From Devosia sp. SD17-2 (lineage in GTDB: Bacteria > Pseudomonadota > Alphaproteobacteria > Rhizobiales > Devosiaceae), in contig NZ_CP104002.1 of assembly GCF_029201565.1 (NCBI RefSeq), positions 2,621,001-2,685,000 on the forward strand: a stretch of 64,000 nucleotides of DNA, read 5' to 3'. Both the position numbers and the translations under genes were made by a program. The notes under the pieces were generated by a model, which did no database searches, was not told where the DNA came from, and saw only the letters and a program-made list of their open reading frames with translations. Positions 8,144 to 16,336 of this stretch are shown in pieces (the first letter of the stretch is position 1; every line of letters begins with the position of its first letter).

Positions 8144-9340
8144 TCAGGCAGATTTGCGCTCAGCGCGGATGGTTTCGACGACGGATTTGATGCGGTCCAT
8201 GGCTTCGCGGATGCGATCGACCGACTGGGTCAGCGACATGCGGACGAAATCGTCGCGATAGTCGCCGTAGATGATGCCGGGGTAGATCATCACCTTGCCC
8301 TCGGCGAGCAGCCGCTGGCAGAACTCGCTGGCCGGCAGGCCCACCACCGATACGTCGGCATAGACGTAGAAGGCGCCCTGCGGCTCGGCATAGGGAATGC
8401 CCAGTGCATCAAGACCCTCGCACATGGCCTTGCGGCGCTCGTCATAGGTCAGGCGCATCTCTTCGACGCATTCCTGCGGGCCGGTCAGTGCGGCGAGCGC
8501 GGCGTGCTGGCTGACCGAAGCGACGGAAATGGCGAAGGCATGGTTGATCTCGGCCATGGCCACGATCAGCTCGCGCGGACCGGCGAAGTAGCCGACGCGC
8601 CAGCCGGTCATGGCATAGGCCTTGGAGAAGCCCGACAGCGTGATGGTGCGCTCGCGCATGCCCGGGAGCGATGCGACCGGCTGGATGCGCTGGTTGCCAT
8701 AGGTCAGGCGCGCATAGATCTCGTCCGAAATCACGATCAGATCGTGCTCGATGGCGAGCTTGGCGATCTTCTCGACCTCGTCCGGTGCCGTCACGGTGCC
8801 GGTCGGGTTGTTCGGGTTGATCAGCACCAGCACCTTGGACTTGGGCGTGATGTGCTTCTTCACCATCTCTGCGGTGAGGGTGAAGTTGGTCGACATGTCC
8901 ATGCGGACCGGCACAACCGTGGCGTCGGCGAGTTCGGCCGCCTGGCCATAGGGGTTGTAGCCGGGGCACGGCACGATGATTTCGTCGCCTGGGTTCAGCA
9001 GCGAGAGCGCAATGATGAACATGGCGTGCTGGCCACCAGGGGTGACCACGATTTCATCGATCGCATAGTCGGCGCCGCCATGGGCCTTGATGTTGGCGGC
9101 AATGGCCGTGCGCAGGGCCGGAAGCCCGAGCGGGTGGCCATAATGGGTCTCACCACGACCCAGCGCATCCTGGCCGGCCTTGACGATATGGGCAGGCGTG
9201 TCGAGATCGGGATCGCCGCGGCCGAGACGGATCACGTCGGTCAGGCCTTCGGCAATGTTCGCCATCTTGGTGATGACGTGCTCTTCCTTGAGCTTGATAC
9301 GATCCGCCAGGCGATTGGCGTGCAGGCTTGAAAGTTCCAT
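8144..9340 (-). CDS. Pyridoxal phosphate-dependent class I aminotransferase (minus arm)
   Basis: Fold-type I aminotransferase, 398 residues, cytoplasmic. PLP-site motifs are complete: NPNNPTG at 175-181, SDEIYA at 205-210 and the internal-aldimine lysine in SGFSKAYAMTGWRVGY (K240). No N-terminal targeting signal. A clear paralogue lies in the plus arm (16336-17514), sharing the LPGM-ERTITL-GFSK-AMTGWRVGY core. It follows the M32 carboxypeptidase with an 11-base gap. It probably deaminates an amino acid freed by the island's peptidases and amidohydrolases; the specificity is not readable from sequence. Confidence 0.93.
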   Translation of the reverse strand: MELSSLHANRLADRIKLKEEHVITKMANIAEGLTDVIRLGRGDPDLDTPAHIVKAGQDALGRGETHYGHPLGLPALRTAIAANIKAHGGADYAIDEIVVTPGGQHAMFIIALSLLNPGDEIIVPCPGYNPYGQAAELADATVVPVRMDMSTNFTLTAEMVKKHITPKSKVLVLINPNNPTGTVTAPDEVEKIAKLAIEHDLIVISDEIYARLTYGNQRIQPVASLPGMRERTITLSGFSKAYAMTGWRVGYFAGPRELIVAMAEINHAFAISVASVSQHAALAALTGPQECVEEMRLTYDERRKAMCEGLDALGIPYAEPQGAFYVYADVSVVGLPASEFCQRLLAEGKVMIYPGIIYGDYRDDFVRMSLTQSVDRIREAMDRIKSVVETIRAERKSA

Positions 9341-9351
9341 TTTGTCCTCTC

Positions 9352-10872
9352 TTAGAGCCCGTAGATCTCGGAGTATTTTTTGTTGAGGTACGAGATGTAC
9401 GGCTCCGGATCGAGCTTGCGGCCGGTGGTGCGGACCAAAAGCTCGTCGCGTGTATAGCGGCGGCCATGCTGGTGGATGTTCTCCACCATGAAGTGGCGCA
9501 GCGGATCGTAGTCGCCGGTCGCCAGACCCTGGGCGATGCCAGCGTCCTTGCTGGCGGTTTCGAACAGCTGGCCGGCCATGACGTTGCCGATGGTGTAGTT
9601 GCAGAAGGTGCCGATCTGGCCGGACGACCAGTGGACGTCCTGCAGAACGCCCTGCGCATCATTGGGAACGTCGAGACCGAGATATTCCTTGATCTTGGCG
9701 TTCCAGGCTTCGGGCAGGTCCTTGACCGAGAGCGAACCGTCGATCAGCGCCGCTTCGATGTCGGTGCGCAGCATGACGTGGAAGTCATAGGTCAGCTCGT
9801 CAGCCTCGACGCGGATGAAGCCCGGGCGGACGCGGTTGATGGCGCGCCAGAATTCGTCGACGGAAACGTTAGCCAGCTGCTCTGGGAAGTAGCTCTTGGC
9901 GACGTCGAAATTGTTTTCCCAGAAGGCCTTGGCGCGGCCGACATGGTTTTCCCACAGGCGCGACTGCGATTCATGGGCGCCGAAGCTGACGCCACTGACG
10001 GCATAGAGACCGACAAGATCGGTGGCGAATGGTGTGCGGACATAGGCCGGGTCGGAGCCCTGCTCGTAGAGCGCGTGGCCAGCCTCATGCAGGGCACCGA
10101 AAAGGCTCGCCGGCATGTAGTTTTCATAAAAGCGCGTCGTGATACGCACGTCGTTGCGGGTGAACGACACTTCAAACGGATGCAGCGTGGTGTCGAGGCG
10201 ACCGCGGTTGAGGTCGTAGCCAACCTTGGAGGACATCTCCAGCGCCAGCGCATGCTGCTTGTCGACCGGATAGATGCGCTCAAGGAAGTCAAAGCGCGGA
10301 GCGGGCTTTTCCGCAATGGCCTTGACCAGCGGCAGCAGGCCTTCGCGCAGACGAGCAAACAGCGGCTTCAGCGAAGCGACGGTTTCGCCGGGCTCAAAGC
10401 GGTACATCAGGGCATCATAAGGATGCTCGGAATAGCCGATGCATTCGGCCATTTCGCGGTTCAGCTCGACCGTCTGCTCCATCAGTGGAGCAAAATGGGC
10501 ATAGTCATTCTCTGCACGCGCCTTGGCCCAGATGGCATGGCCGATCGAGCCCAGTTCTGCGCGGCGACGGGTCAGGTCTGCAGGAATCGCCTGATGGTAG
10601 TCGATGGCTTCGCGAACCTGCTGGACCATCCCTTTTTCCACAGAGGATGCGTCAAAAGCGGCGACTTCGCTCTCGGCCTTGTCGAGCAGCGAGCGGGTTT
10701 CGTCCGAGACAAGCAGATCGCGCGTCAAAACTGACAGCGTCGCCAACTGCTTGCTACGCGTCTCATGCCCGCCGTGCGGCATCATCGTCCGCGCATCCCA
10801 GCTGAGGATGGACTGAGCGTTCAGCATGTCGTTGACCTGCCCAATGCGCTCCATGAGCTTCACATAACTCAT
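9352..10872 (-). CDS. M32 family metallocarboxypeptidase (Taq type)
   Basis: Cytoplasmic zinc carboxypeptidase of family M32, 506 residues from the chosen start, the usual length for the family. The zinc motif is GALHEAGHALYEQG (HExxH) followed by a downstream glutamate in GAHESQSRLWENH. Family blocks DVRITTRFYENY and GTFCNYTIGNVMAGQLFE are also present. I start at ATG 10870-10872 (MSYVKLMERIGQVNDML), the usual M32 beginning; the frame remains open 31 codons upstream but into the operator region and with no ribosome site. First gene of the minus arm, so its promoter should lie in 10873-11066. It trims C-terminal residues from imported peptides. Confidence 0.92.
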   Translation of the reverse strand: MSYVKLMERIGQVNDMLNAQSILSWDARTMMPHGGHETRSKQLATLSVLTRDLLVSDETRSLLDKAESEVAAFDASSVEKGMVQQVREAIDYHQAIPADLTRRRAELGSIGHAIWAKARAENDYAHFAPLMEQTVELNREMAECIGYSEHPYDALMYRFEPGETVASLKPLFARLREGLLPLVKAIAEKPAPRFDFLERIYPVDKQHALALEMSSKVGYDLNRGRLDTTLHPFEVSFTRNDVRITTRFYENYMPASLFGALHEAGHALYEQGSDPAYVRTPFATDLVGLYAVSGVSFGAHESQSRLWENHVGRAKAFWENNFDVAKSYFPEQLANVSVDEFWRAINRVRPGFIRVEADELTYDFHVMLRTDIEAALIDGSLSVKDLPEAWNAKIKEYLGLDVPNDAQGVLQDVHWSSGQIGTFCNYTIGNVMAGQLFETASKDAGIAQGLATGDYDPLRHFMVENIHQHGRRYTRDELLVRTTGRKLDPEPYISYLNKKYSEIYGL

Positions 10873-10971
10873 TGACCGAAAATACCTTTCTTCCCCCAGC
10901 AGGTCTTCTGCTGCTTTTCTCACCAGGTGCTTGACGCCGCCCGTTCCGTATGTACTGAATGTCACATATTA

Positions 10972-10985
10972 GATTGTCGACAATC
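10972..10985. promoter_or_regulatory. 14-bp perfect palindrome, candidate FCD-GntR operator
   Basis: GATTGTCGACAATC is a perfect 14-bp palindrome in the 194-bp gap between the divergent M32 (start 10872) and DUF4438 (start 11067) genes. A TTGT-n2-ACAA symmetry fits the short T-GT/AC-A operators typical of FCD GntR regulators, and such a regulator is encoded in the minus arm at 3665-4342. A weaker TTGTC half site lies at 11019-11023. The assignment to this regulator is inference. Confidence 0.6.
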
Positions 10986-11059
10986 AGACGAGCTAATGTT
11001 GGACAGGGAATTGAACGGTTGTCAAGCAATGAGAAAAACTAGCTCTGCAAAAACGGCGA

Positions 11060-11074
11060 GTGCTCAATGAGCAC
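11060..11074. promoter_or_regulatory. Palindrome spanning the DUF4438 start codon
   Basis: GTGCTCAATGAGCAC is a 7-1-7 perfect inverted repeat at 11060-11074 with the ATG of the first plus-arm gene (11067-11069) in its centre. In RNA it could form a 6-bp stem with an AAU loop holding the start codon; in DNA it could be a second operator. Either role is inference; with so short a sequence chance cannot be excluded. Confidence 0.35.
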
Positions 11075-11948
11075 CGAAAATACGAGCGTCACCTCCAATG
11101 CAGACCGGCTGGTCGCCATGGCCGTGTGCGGCTATGTCAGCACGCCATCCGTGCGCCCCGGCGCCTATCTCCACCACCCGGACGGCAAGGGAATCATGCT
11201 GCCCGGCATGTTCGGCGTGACCTATAATGCGCGCGCCGGAGACCGTGCTTTCGGCTGGGCCGGCGACCATGTCGAACCCGGCGTTTCCATTGCCCACCCC
11301 AATGAATCGGCTGACTTCGCTCTTCACTACCTGACCTGCGTTGGCAATGTGGCGACCGTCACCTCGGGCCTGGCCAAGGGTGCCAAGGGCGTTGTCACCG
11401 GCGAGCATGCGCGACTTCTTGTGGATTTCCCCGATGAAGTGAACGAGCTGCTCAATATCGGCGACCAGATTCAGATCGAGGCCATCGGCCGCGGCATCGA
11501 ACTCGATGGCTATCCCGGCGTTGAGTTCAAGAAGACCAGCCCGCGCCTGCTCGAAGCCCTCGGCATCACCCGCCAGCCTAACGGCCAGCTTAAGGTGAAA
11601 GCCGCCATGGAGCTGCCGATCGAGATCATGGGTTCGGGTGCAGAACTCAATTCCGAATATGTCGACCAGGACCTGATGAGCGGCGACCGCCAGCTCATGG
11701 CCGATCTCGGCATTGACCAGATGCGCCTTGGCGACGTCATCGCCATCCGCCACGCAGACCACCATTTTGGCCGGTCCTACCGCGAGGGCTCGGTTTCCAT
11801 CGCGCTCTGCATCCACGGCGATTCCATCATGACCGGCCACGGCCCGGGCATCATGACAATCATGACCGCCACCGACGGCAGCCTCGATTTCGAAATCGAC
11901 CCCAAAGCCAATATCGCCAACTTCTTCGGAATCGGACAGGCCAAATGA
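11067..11948 (+). CDS. DUF4438 domain protein, first paralogue
   Basis: Protein of 293 residues that I recognise as DUF4438, a family of unknown function known from Thermotoga and various bacteria. Seen directly: GIMLPGMFGVTYNARAGDRA, then FGWAGDHVEPGVSI, a KGAKGVVTGEHARLLVDFP block at ~110-128, and a closing GHGPGIMTIMTA. No signal peptide or membrane segment, so cytoplasmic. First gene of the plus arm; the ribosome site is weak (GGCGAG) and the ATG lies in a palindrome. Its stop overlaps the start of a second DUF4438 gene by 4 bases. Repeated glycines and conserved Asp/His suggest an enzyme or metal binder, but no catalytic role is known to me. Confidence 0.8.
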   Translation: MSTENTSVTSNADRLVAMAVCGYVSTPSVRPGAYLHHPDGKGIMLPGMFGVTYNARAGDRAFGWAGDHVEPGVSIAHPNESADFALHYLTCVGNVATVTSGLAKGAKGVVTGEHARLLVDFPDEVNELLNIGDQIQIEAIGRGIELDGYPGVEFKKTSPRLLEALGITRQPNGQLKVKAAMELPIEIMGSGAELNSEYVDQDLMSGDRQLMADLGIDQMRLGDVIAIRHADHHFGRSYREGSVSIALCIHGDSIMTGHGPGIMTIMTATDGSLDFEIDPKANIANFFGIGQAK

Positions 11949-12823
11949 CCATTTCCGTCAATGCAAACGACCTCGTATCCGTCTCGCTGGGCGGGGCCAT
12001 CGCCCATCCGGGTTTCGCTGGCCTGCCGGCAGAACCCTATCGCCTCGCCGCTGACGGCAAGCCGTTCCTCCTCCCCACCTGGGGCGGCATTGTCTACAAC
12101 GTCTCGGTTGGCGACACCGCCTTCGGCTGGGCTGCGGACTGCATCCATCCCGGCGTCTCGATCAAGGGCAGCGACGACCTCAAGAACCGCGGCCTGAACA
12201 TCTATGCCTGCCTCGGCAACACTGCCGTGGTCATGACCGGCCGCGCCCAGGGCGCCAAGGGCGTCGTCACCGGCAAGTCCGGTCGCTTTTCCGAGCAGCT
12301 GATCATCCACTTCCCCAAGTCGGTTCGCGCCGACATGGCAGTGGGCGACCAGATCCTCATCCGATCGCTCGGCACCGGCATGGCTGTTGATGGCCACCCC
12401 GAAGTCGCGCTCAAGGGTCTTGGCCCGAACCTCTTTGAAGCCCTGCCCAAGAAGGTCGTCGACGGTCGTCTCGAAATCGGCGTCGTTGCCAAGGTTCCGG
12501 CCCACCTCATCGGTGCCGGTCTCGGCCTCACCTCGGAAGGCGGTAGCCTGCACATGCAGTCGACCGACCGCGCGGCCCTCAAGGAAGCCGGTCTCGACCA
12601 GCTCCGTCTGGGCGATCTCGTGGCCTTCGAGAACACCGACAGCCGCTACAACCATGGGTATCTGCGCGGCGCGATCTCGATCGGCGTCGTCGGCCAGACC
12701 GATGGTCCGCGCGCCGGTTACGGCCCGGGCGTCACCATCATCATGACCGCTCCGAAGGGCGAGCTCGGCTGCTTCATCGCACCCGACACCAACCTCAAGT
12801 CCCTCCTGAGCCTGGAAGACTAA
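11945..12823 (+). CDS. DUF4438 domain protein, second paralogue
   Basis: Second DUF4438 copy, 292 residues, aligned with the first along its length: LLPTWGGIVYNVSVGDTAFG for the N-terminal block, WAADCIHPGVSI, QGAKGVVTGKSGRFSEQLI and a closing GYGPGVTIIMTAPKG. The GDHVEPG segment of copy one is ADCIHPG here, so a conserved Asp-His pair is shifted, which suggests the two have diverged in function or form a hetero-oligomer. The start overlaps copy one in ATGA, and the following dehydrogenase starts 2 bases after its stop, so the three are tightly coupled. Function unknown. Confidence 0.8.
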   Translation: MTISVNANDLVSVSLGGAIAHPGFAGLPAEPYRLAADGKPFLLPTWGGIVYNVSVGDTAFGWAADCIHPGVSIKGSDDLKNRGLNIYACLGNTAVVMTGRAQGAKGVVTGKSGRFSEQLIIHFPKSVRADMAVGDQILIRSLGTGMAVDGHPEVALKGLGPNLFEALPKKVVDGRLEIGVVAKVPAHLIGAGLGLTSEGGSLHMQSTDRAALKEAGLDQLRLGDLVAFENTDSRYNHGYLRGAISIGVVGQTDGPRAGYGPGVTIIMTAPKGELGCFIAPDTNLKSLLSLED

Positions 12824-12825
12824 GC

Positions 12826-13908
12826 ATGTCGATCTCCCTGACCAGCGTTACCCGCCCGAGCCTGCAGACCTTCATGGTCGAGGGGTTTGAAAAACTTGGC
12901 CTGTCGGCCGAGGACGCGGCCATTTTTGCCGATGCCCTGATCTTCTCCGAGCTGCGCTTCCACCCTGGCCATGGCCAGGGGGTTCGCCGGCTGCGGCGCT
13001 ATCAGGAACGCATCGGTCAGAAACTGGTCGATCCGGCGGCGCCCTGGGAGATCGTCAAGGAAAGCCCGGCCCTCGCCCTGGTCGATGCCCATAACGGCAT
13101 CGGCACAGTGGCGGCGGCCAAGGCCATGCGCCTCGCCATCCAGAAGGCCAAGGTCAGCGGCATCGGCCAGGTGCTCGTGCGCAATTCGACGCACTACGGC
13201 TCTTCGGCCGTCCATGCCTGCCAGGCCATGGAAGCCGGTTGCATCGGCATGGCCATTACCAATGCCGGCCCGGAAATGGCTCCTTGGGGCGCGCGCGAAG
13301 GCGCAACCGGCACCAATCCATGGGGCATTGCCGCCCCGACCAATCTCGGCTTCCCCGCCGTGATGGACTTCGCCCTCACCACGGCCGGCAAGGGCATGAT
13401 GCTCTGGCACGCCCGCGAGGGCAAAAAGATGCCGCTCGACTGGGCCCTCACGCCCGACGGCGAAATCACCGATGACCCCAATGCCGCCATGAACGGCCCC
13501 CTCCTCGCCATCGGCGAATACAAGGGGTACGGGCTCGCCTTCATGACCGATGTCATGACCGGCGTTCTCGGCGGCGGCGGCTTCGGCCTCACCCCCTACT
13601 CCGATCCCAAGAAGCTCGACGTCTCGCACACGCTGACCGCCATCGACATCGAGTGGTTCATGCCGCTCGAGACCTTCAAGGAGCGCATGGGCGAGTTCTC
13701 AGAGATGATGAAATCGCGAAAAACCCGTCCCGGCTTCACCGAAGTGCTCATCCCCGGCGAGCAGGAAGCCCGTCGCGTCGAGCGCAAGTCTCAGGCCGGC
13801 GTGCCGCTTGATGACGAAGTGCTCGAAGACATGGTCGCGCTGGGCAAGGAGCTTGGCCTCAAGTCCGAGCTCGAGGTTGTCGGCCCCGATGAGGAGAGCC
13901 GGCTGTGA
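12826..13908 (+). CDS. Ldh family oxidoreductase (malate/L-lactate/ureidoglycolate dehydrogenase type)
   Basis: NAD(P)-dependent dehydrogenase of the Ldh_2 family, 360 residues, a fold distinct from Rossmann dehydrogenases. Family markers seen: RFHPGHGQGVRRLRRYQERI near residue 45, the catalytic-histidine region VRNSTHYGSSAVHACQAMEA, TGTNPWGIAAPT, and the late GYGLAFMTDVMTGVLGGGG. Members oxidise 2-hydroxy acids such as malate, lactate, ureidoglycolate (AllD), 2,3-diketo-gulonate, or reduce cyclic imines such as pyrroline-2-carboxylate. With an AllA-type gene in the same island, ureidoglycolate is one option and an imino acid another. Stop overlaps the next start by 4 bases. Confidence 0.9.
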   Translation: MSISLTSVTRPSLQTFMVEGFEKLGLSAEDAAIFADALIFSELRFHPGHGQGVRRLRRYQERIGQKLVDPAAPWEIVKESPALALVDAHNGIGTVAAAKAMRLAIQKAKVSGIGQVLVRNSTHYGSSAVHACQAMEAGCIGMAITNAGPEMAPWGAREGATGTNPWGIAAPTNLGFPAVMDFALTTAGKGMMLWHAREGKKMPLDWALTPDGEITDDPNAAMNGPLLAIGEYKGYGLAFMTDVMTGVLGGGGFGLTPYSDPKKLDVSHTLTAIDIEWFMPLETFKERMGEFSEMMKSRKTRPGFTEVLIPGEQEARRVERKSQAGVPLDDEVLEDMVALGKELGLKSELEVVGPDEESRL

Positions 13909-15086
13909 CCAGCCTCACCCGGGAGCGCAAGCCCGTCCGTCCGATCGGCCTCGATTTTCGCGTCAGCGTGCAGGATCGAATCCGCGCGCTGGCGGCGGAG
14001 CGTGGCCTCGACGGCGTTCTGCTGCTGACGCCCGCCAATGTCTTTTACGCCTGCGGCTTCCACTTCTCGGTCAATGAGCGCCCCATCGCGCTCTACATTC
14101 CGCTCAACGGCAAGCCGACGCTGTTCGTGCCGCTGCTCGAACTGGAAAACGCCGAGCCGGTTGAAGGCGTTGACCTCAAGATCTACGAGGAATTCCCCGG
14201 CGTCGTTCATCCCGTCGTCTGGATGGTCAAGGAATCCGGCGCCCGCAAGATCGCCATCGACCTGCTCGATGCCCGTCTCGTCGGCCCCATCGAGGCGATG
14301 GTGGAAAGCCTCGTGCTCGAAGATTTCGCGGCCCCCTGCCGCTACATAAAGACGGCCGAGGAGCTGGAACTCACCCGCATCGCGGCGACCTATGCGGATC
14401 TCTGCCTTGAGCGTCTGCTGCTCAACGGCGGGGACATCATCTCCCAGGGCGGCACCGAGCTCGACCTCTATGCCGACAGCACCAGCTTCGCGCTGGCGGA
14501 ACTGAAAAAGAACTACGGCGAGGCTTTTGCCGGCACCAAGCTGGGCATTTCCTCGTCCGTCCACACCGGCCCACGCGGGGCCCTGCCCCATGGCGCGATC
14601 GGCCACAGCAAGCCGCAGCGCGGCCACACGCTGATCTCCGGCGTCGGCTGCTCGCTGGGCGGCTATCACGCCGAAAGCGGCATCACCTATGTCGTCGGCG
14701 AGATGTCCGCAGAACAGCGCCGCATCATGGAGGCCCTCGAAGCGTGCGACGCCGCCGGCGTTGCTGCGCTGAAACCCGGCGCCCTCTGCCAGGACGTCAA
14801 CGTCGCTGCCCTCGCTGCCCTCAAGGATGCGGGTCTCAGCGACACCATCCGCCATCGCATTGGCCATGGCATGGGCGTCGAAGGCCATGAAGCTCCGTGG
14901 CTCGCACCGGGCGACACCACTGTCGTTGCGCCCGGCATGGTCTTTTCCAACGAGCCGGGCGTCTACCGGCCGGGGATCGACGGCTACCGCACCATCAACA
15001 CCATGATCGTCCACGCCGACCGGGTCGAAATCCCCAGCCGGCTCCAGGCCGATCATCCCATCGAAACACGCATAATCAGTCTCTAA
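13905..15086 (+). CDS. M24 family (creatinase/Xaa-Pro peptidase-like) protein with altered metal site
   Basis: Pita-bread fold protein of 393 residues with a creatinase-type N-terminal domain (DRIRALAAERGLDGVLLLTP, residues ~25-44) and an M24 C-terminal domain. The metal-ligand motifs deviate: where metallopeptidases have an Asp in the strand before GYH there is a glycine (ISGVGCSLGGYHAES), the next Asp is Glu, and the final RxEDT glutamate is replaced (YRTINTMIV). The histidine in GHGMGVEGHEAPW and the glutamate in FSNEPGVY remain. It may therefore be a metal-independent hydrolase acting on a creatine-like C-N bond rather than a dipeptidase. Coupled to Ldh by a 4-base overlap. Confidence 0.85.
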   Translation: MTSLTRERKPVRPIGLDFRVSVQDRIRALAAERGLDGVLLLTPANVFYACGFHFSVNERPIALYIPLNGKPTLFVPLLELENAEPVEGVDLKIYEEFPGVVHPVVWMVKESGARKIAIDLLDARLVGPIEAMVESLVLEDFAAPCRYIKTAEELELTRIAATYADLCLERLLLNGGDIISQGGTELDLYADSTSFALAELKKNYGEAFAGTKLGISSSVHTGPRGALPHGAIGHSKPQRGHTLISGVGCSLGGYHAESGITYVVGEMSAEQRRIMEALEACDAAGVAALKPGALCQDVNVAALAALKDAGLSDTIRHRIGHGMGVEGHEAPWLAPGDTTVVAPGMVFSNEPGVYRPGIDGYRTINTMIVHADRVEIPSRLQADHPIETRIISL

Positions 15087-15100
15087 AGGGGGGACGTGAC

Positions 15101-16336
15101 ATGGCTGAACCGCCGTTCTGGCACTACACCAAGATCATCAAGCCGATGTTCGACAACAAGCCGGTCGATCAGATCGTGCTCGGCCGTATCATCACGGCAG
15201 TTGGCGATGAAGTCATCGAAGACGGCTTCATTGAAGTTCGTGGCGGCAAGATCACGCGCGTGGGGGCGCGGTCTGATCTTGGTACGCCCGAGGCTGGCCT
15301 CGCGGTCCGCGACACCGGCGGCAAGACATTGCTCCCCGGCCTCATCCAGTCGCATGGCCATCTGAGCTGGGACGGCATCCACGAGCTGTCTTTCCAGTCC
15401 ATGTATGACAGCCCGGAAATCCGCGCCTATAAGGCCGCGGGCAATATGCTCAAGTCGCTCCGCGCGGGTATCACCCTTGTTCGCGACCTTGGCGTGCACA
15501 ATGCCAATCTCTTCACCAAGCAGGCTGTCGCCCAGGGCATTGTTCCCGGCCCGCGCCTTCTGGTCAGCGGCGAGTCCATCATTCAGACAGGCGGCCACAC
15601 CTATTGGGTCTGCCGCGAGGCTTCCGGCGCCGACGAAATGCGCCGCGCAGTCCGCGATCAGGTCAAGGGCGGCGCCGATCTGATCAAGATCATGGCCTGC
15701 CACGACACGCTCGAATTCACCGATGCCGAGCTCGAAGCCCTGATCGACGAAGCGCACCGCAACAAGCTGCCCGTCACCGCCCACGCCACCTATGACGCCT
15801 GCATCCGTCGCGTGGCCGAATTCGGTGTCGACTGCGTCGAACACGGCGGCTCGATGAGCGACGAGACCATCCAGATCCTCCTCGACAAGAAGATCCCGAT
15901 CGTCACCACCTTCTCGGCGCTGGTCCTCCAGGCCAAGCCGGAAATCGCTCGCGCCTATGGCATCCCTGAGTGGAAGATCGAAGAGCGTCAGCGCGCCGTT
16001 GGCGACAAGACCCGCTTCGACGGTCTCATCCGCGCTGCCAAGGCCGGCGTGCCGATCGTCTTCGGCACCGACGCCGGCAGCCCGGCCGTCGAGCACGACA
16101 AGCTCGCTCCTGAACTCGAGTTCATGGTCGAAGTGGGCGTTTGCCCCAACCGTCTCGACGCTATCCGCGCCGCCACCATCCGTGCGGCACAGCTGTCCAA
16201 GCTCGACGCCAAGATCGGCTCGCTCGAAGTGGGCAAGGAAGCAGACTTCATCATCGTCGACGGCAAGCCTGACGAGGACCTCTACGCCCTCGAGCATGTC
16301 AACGAGACCTATATCGCCGGAAAGAGAATGCACTGA
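15101..16336 (+). CDS. Metal-dependent amidohydrolase (imidazolonepropionase/prolidase-like)
   Basis: TIM-barrel amidohydrolase, 411 residues. All expected metal ligands are visible: HGH in GLIQSHGHLSWDG, the bridging lysine in GGADLIKIMACHD, histidines in TAHATYD and CVEHGGSM, and the aspartate in FGTDAGSPAVEHD. A C-terminal composite beta domain (SLEVGKEADFIIVDGKP) closes the protein. I use ATG at 15101 after a GGGGGGAC ribosome site; upstream extension would run into the M24 gene. No signal peptide, so cytoplasmic. It probably hydrolyses a cyclic amide, imidazolone or dipeptide. Its stop overlaps the aminotransferase start in TGATG. Confidence 0.92.
   Translation: MAEPPFWHYTKIIKPMFDNKPVDQIVLGRIITAVGDEVIEDGFIEVRGGKITRVGARSDLGTPEAGLAVRDTGGKTLLPGLIQSHGHLSWDGIHELSFQSMYDSPEIRAYKAAGNMLKSLRAGITLVRDLGVHNANLFTKQAVAQGIVPGPRLLVSGESIIQTGGHTYWVCREASGADEMRRAVRDQVKGGADLIKIMACHDTLEFTDAELEALIDEAHRNKLPVTAHATYDACIRRVAEFGVDCVEHGGSMSDETIQILLDKKIPIVTTFSALVLQAKPEIARAYGIPEWKIEERQRAVGDKTRFDGLIRAAKAGVPIVFGTDAGSPAVEHDKLAPELEFMVEVGVCPNRLDAIRAATIRAAQLSKLDAKIGSLEVGKEADFIIVDGKPDEDLYALEHVNETYIAGKRMH

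Noticed and set aside
10873..10965. 31-codon N-terminal extension of the M32 carboxypeptidase
   Set aside because: No ribosome site before it and the extension approaches the palindrome; the family normally starts at the internal methionine.
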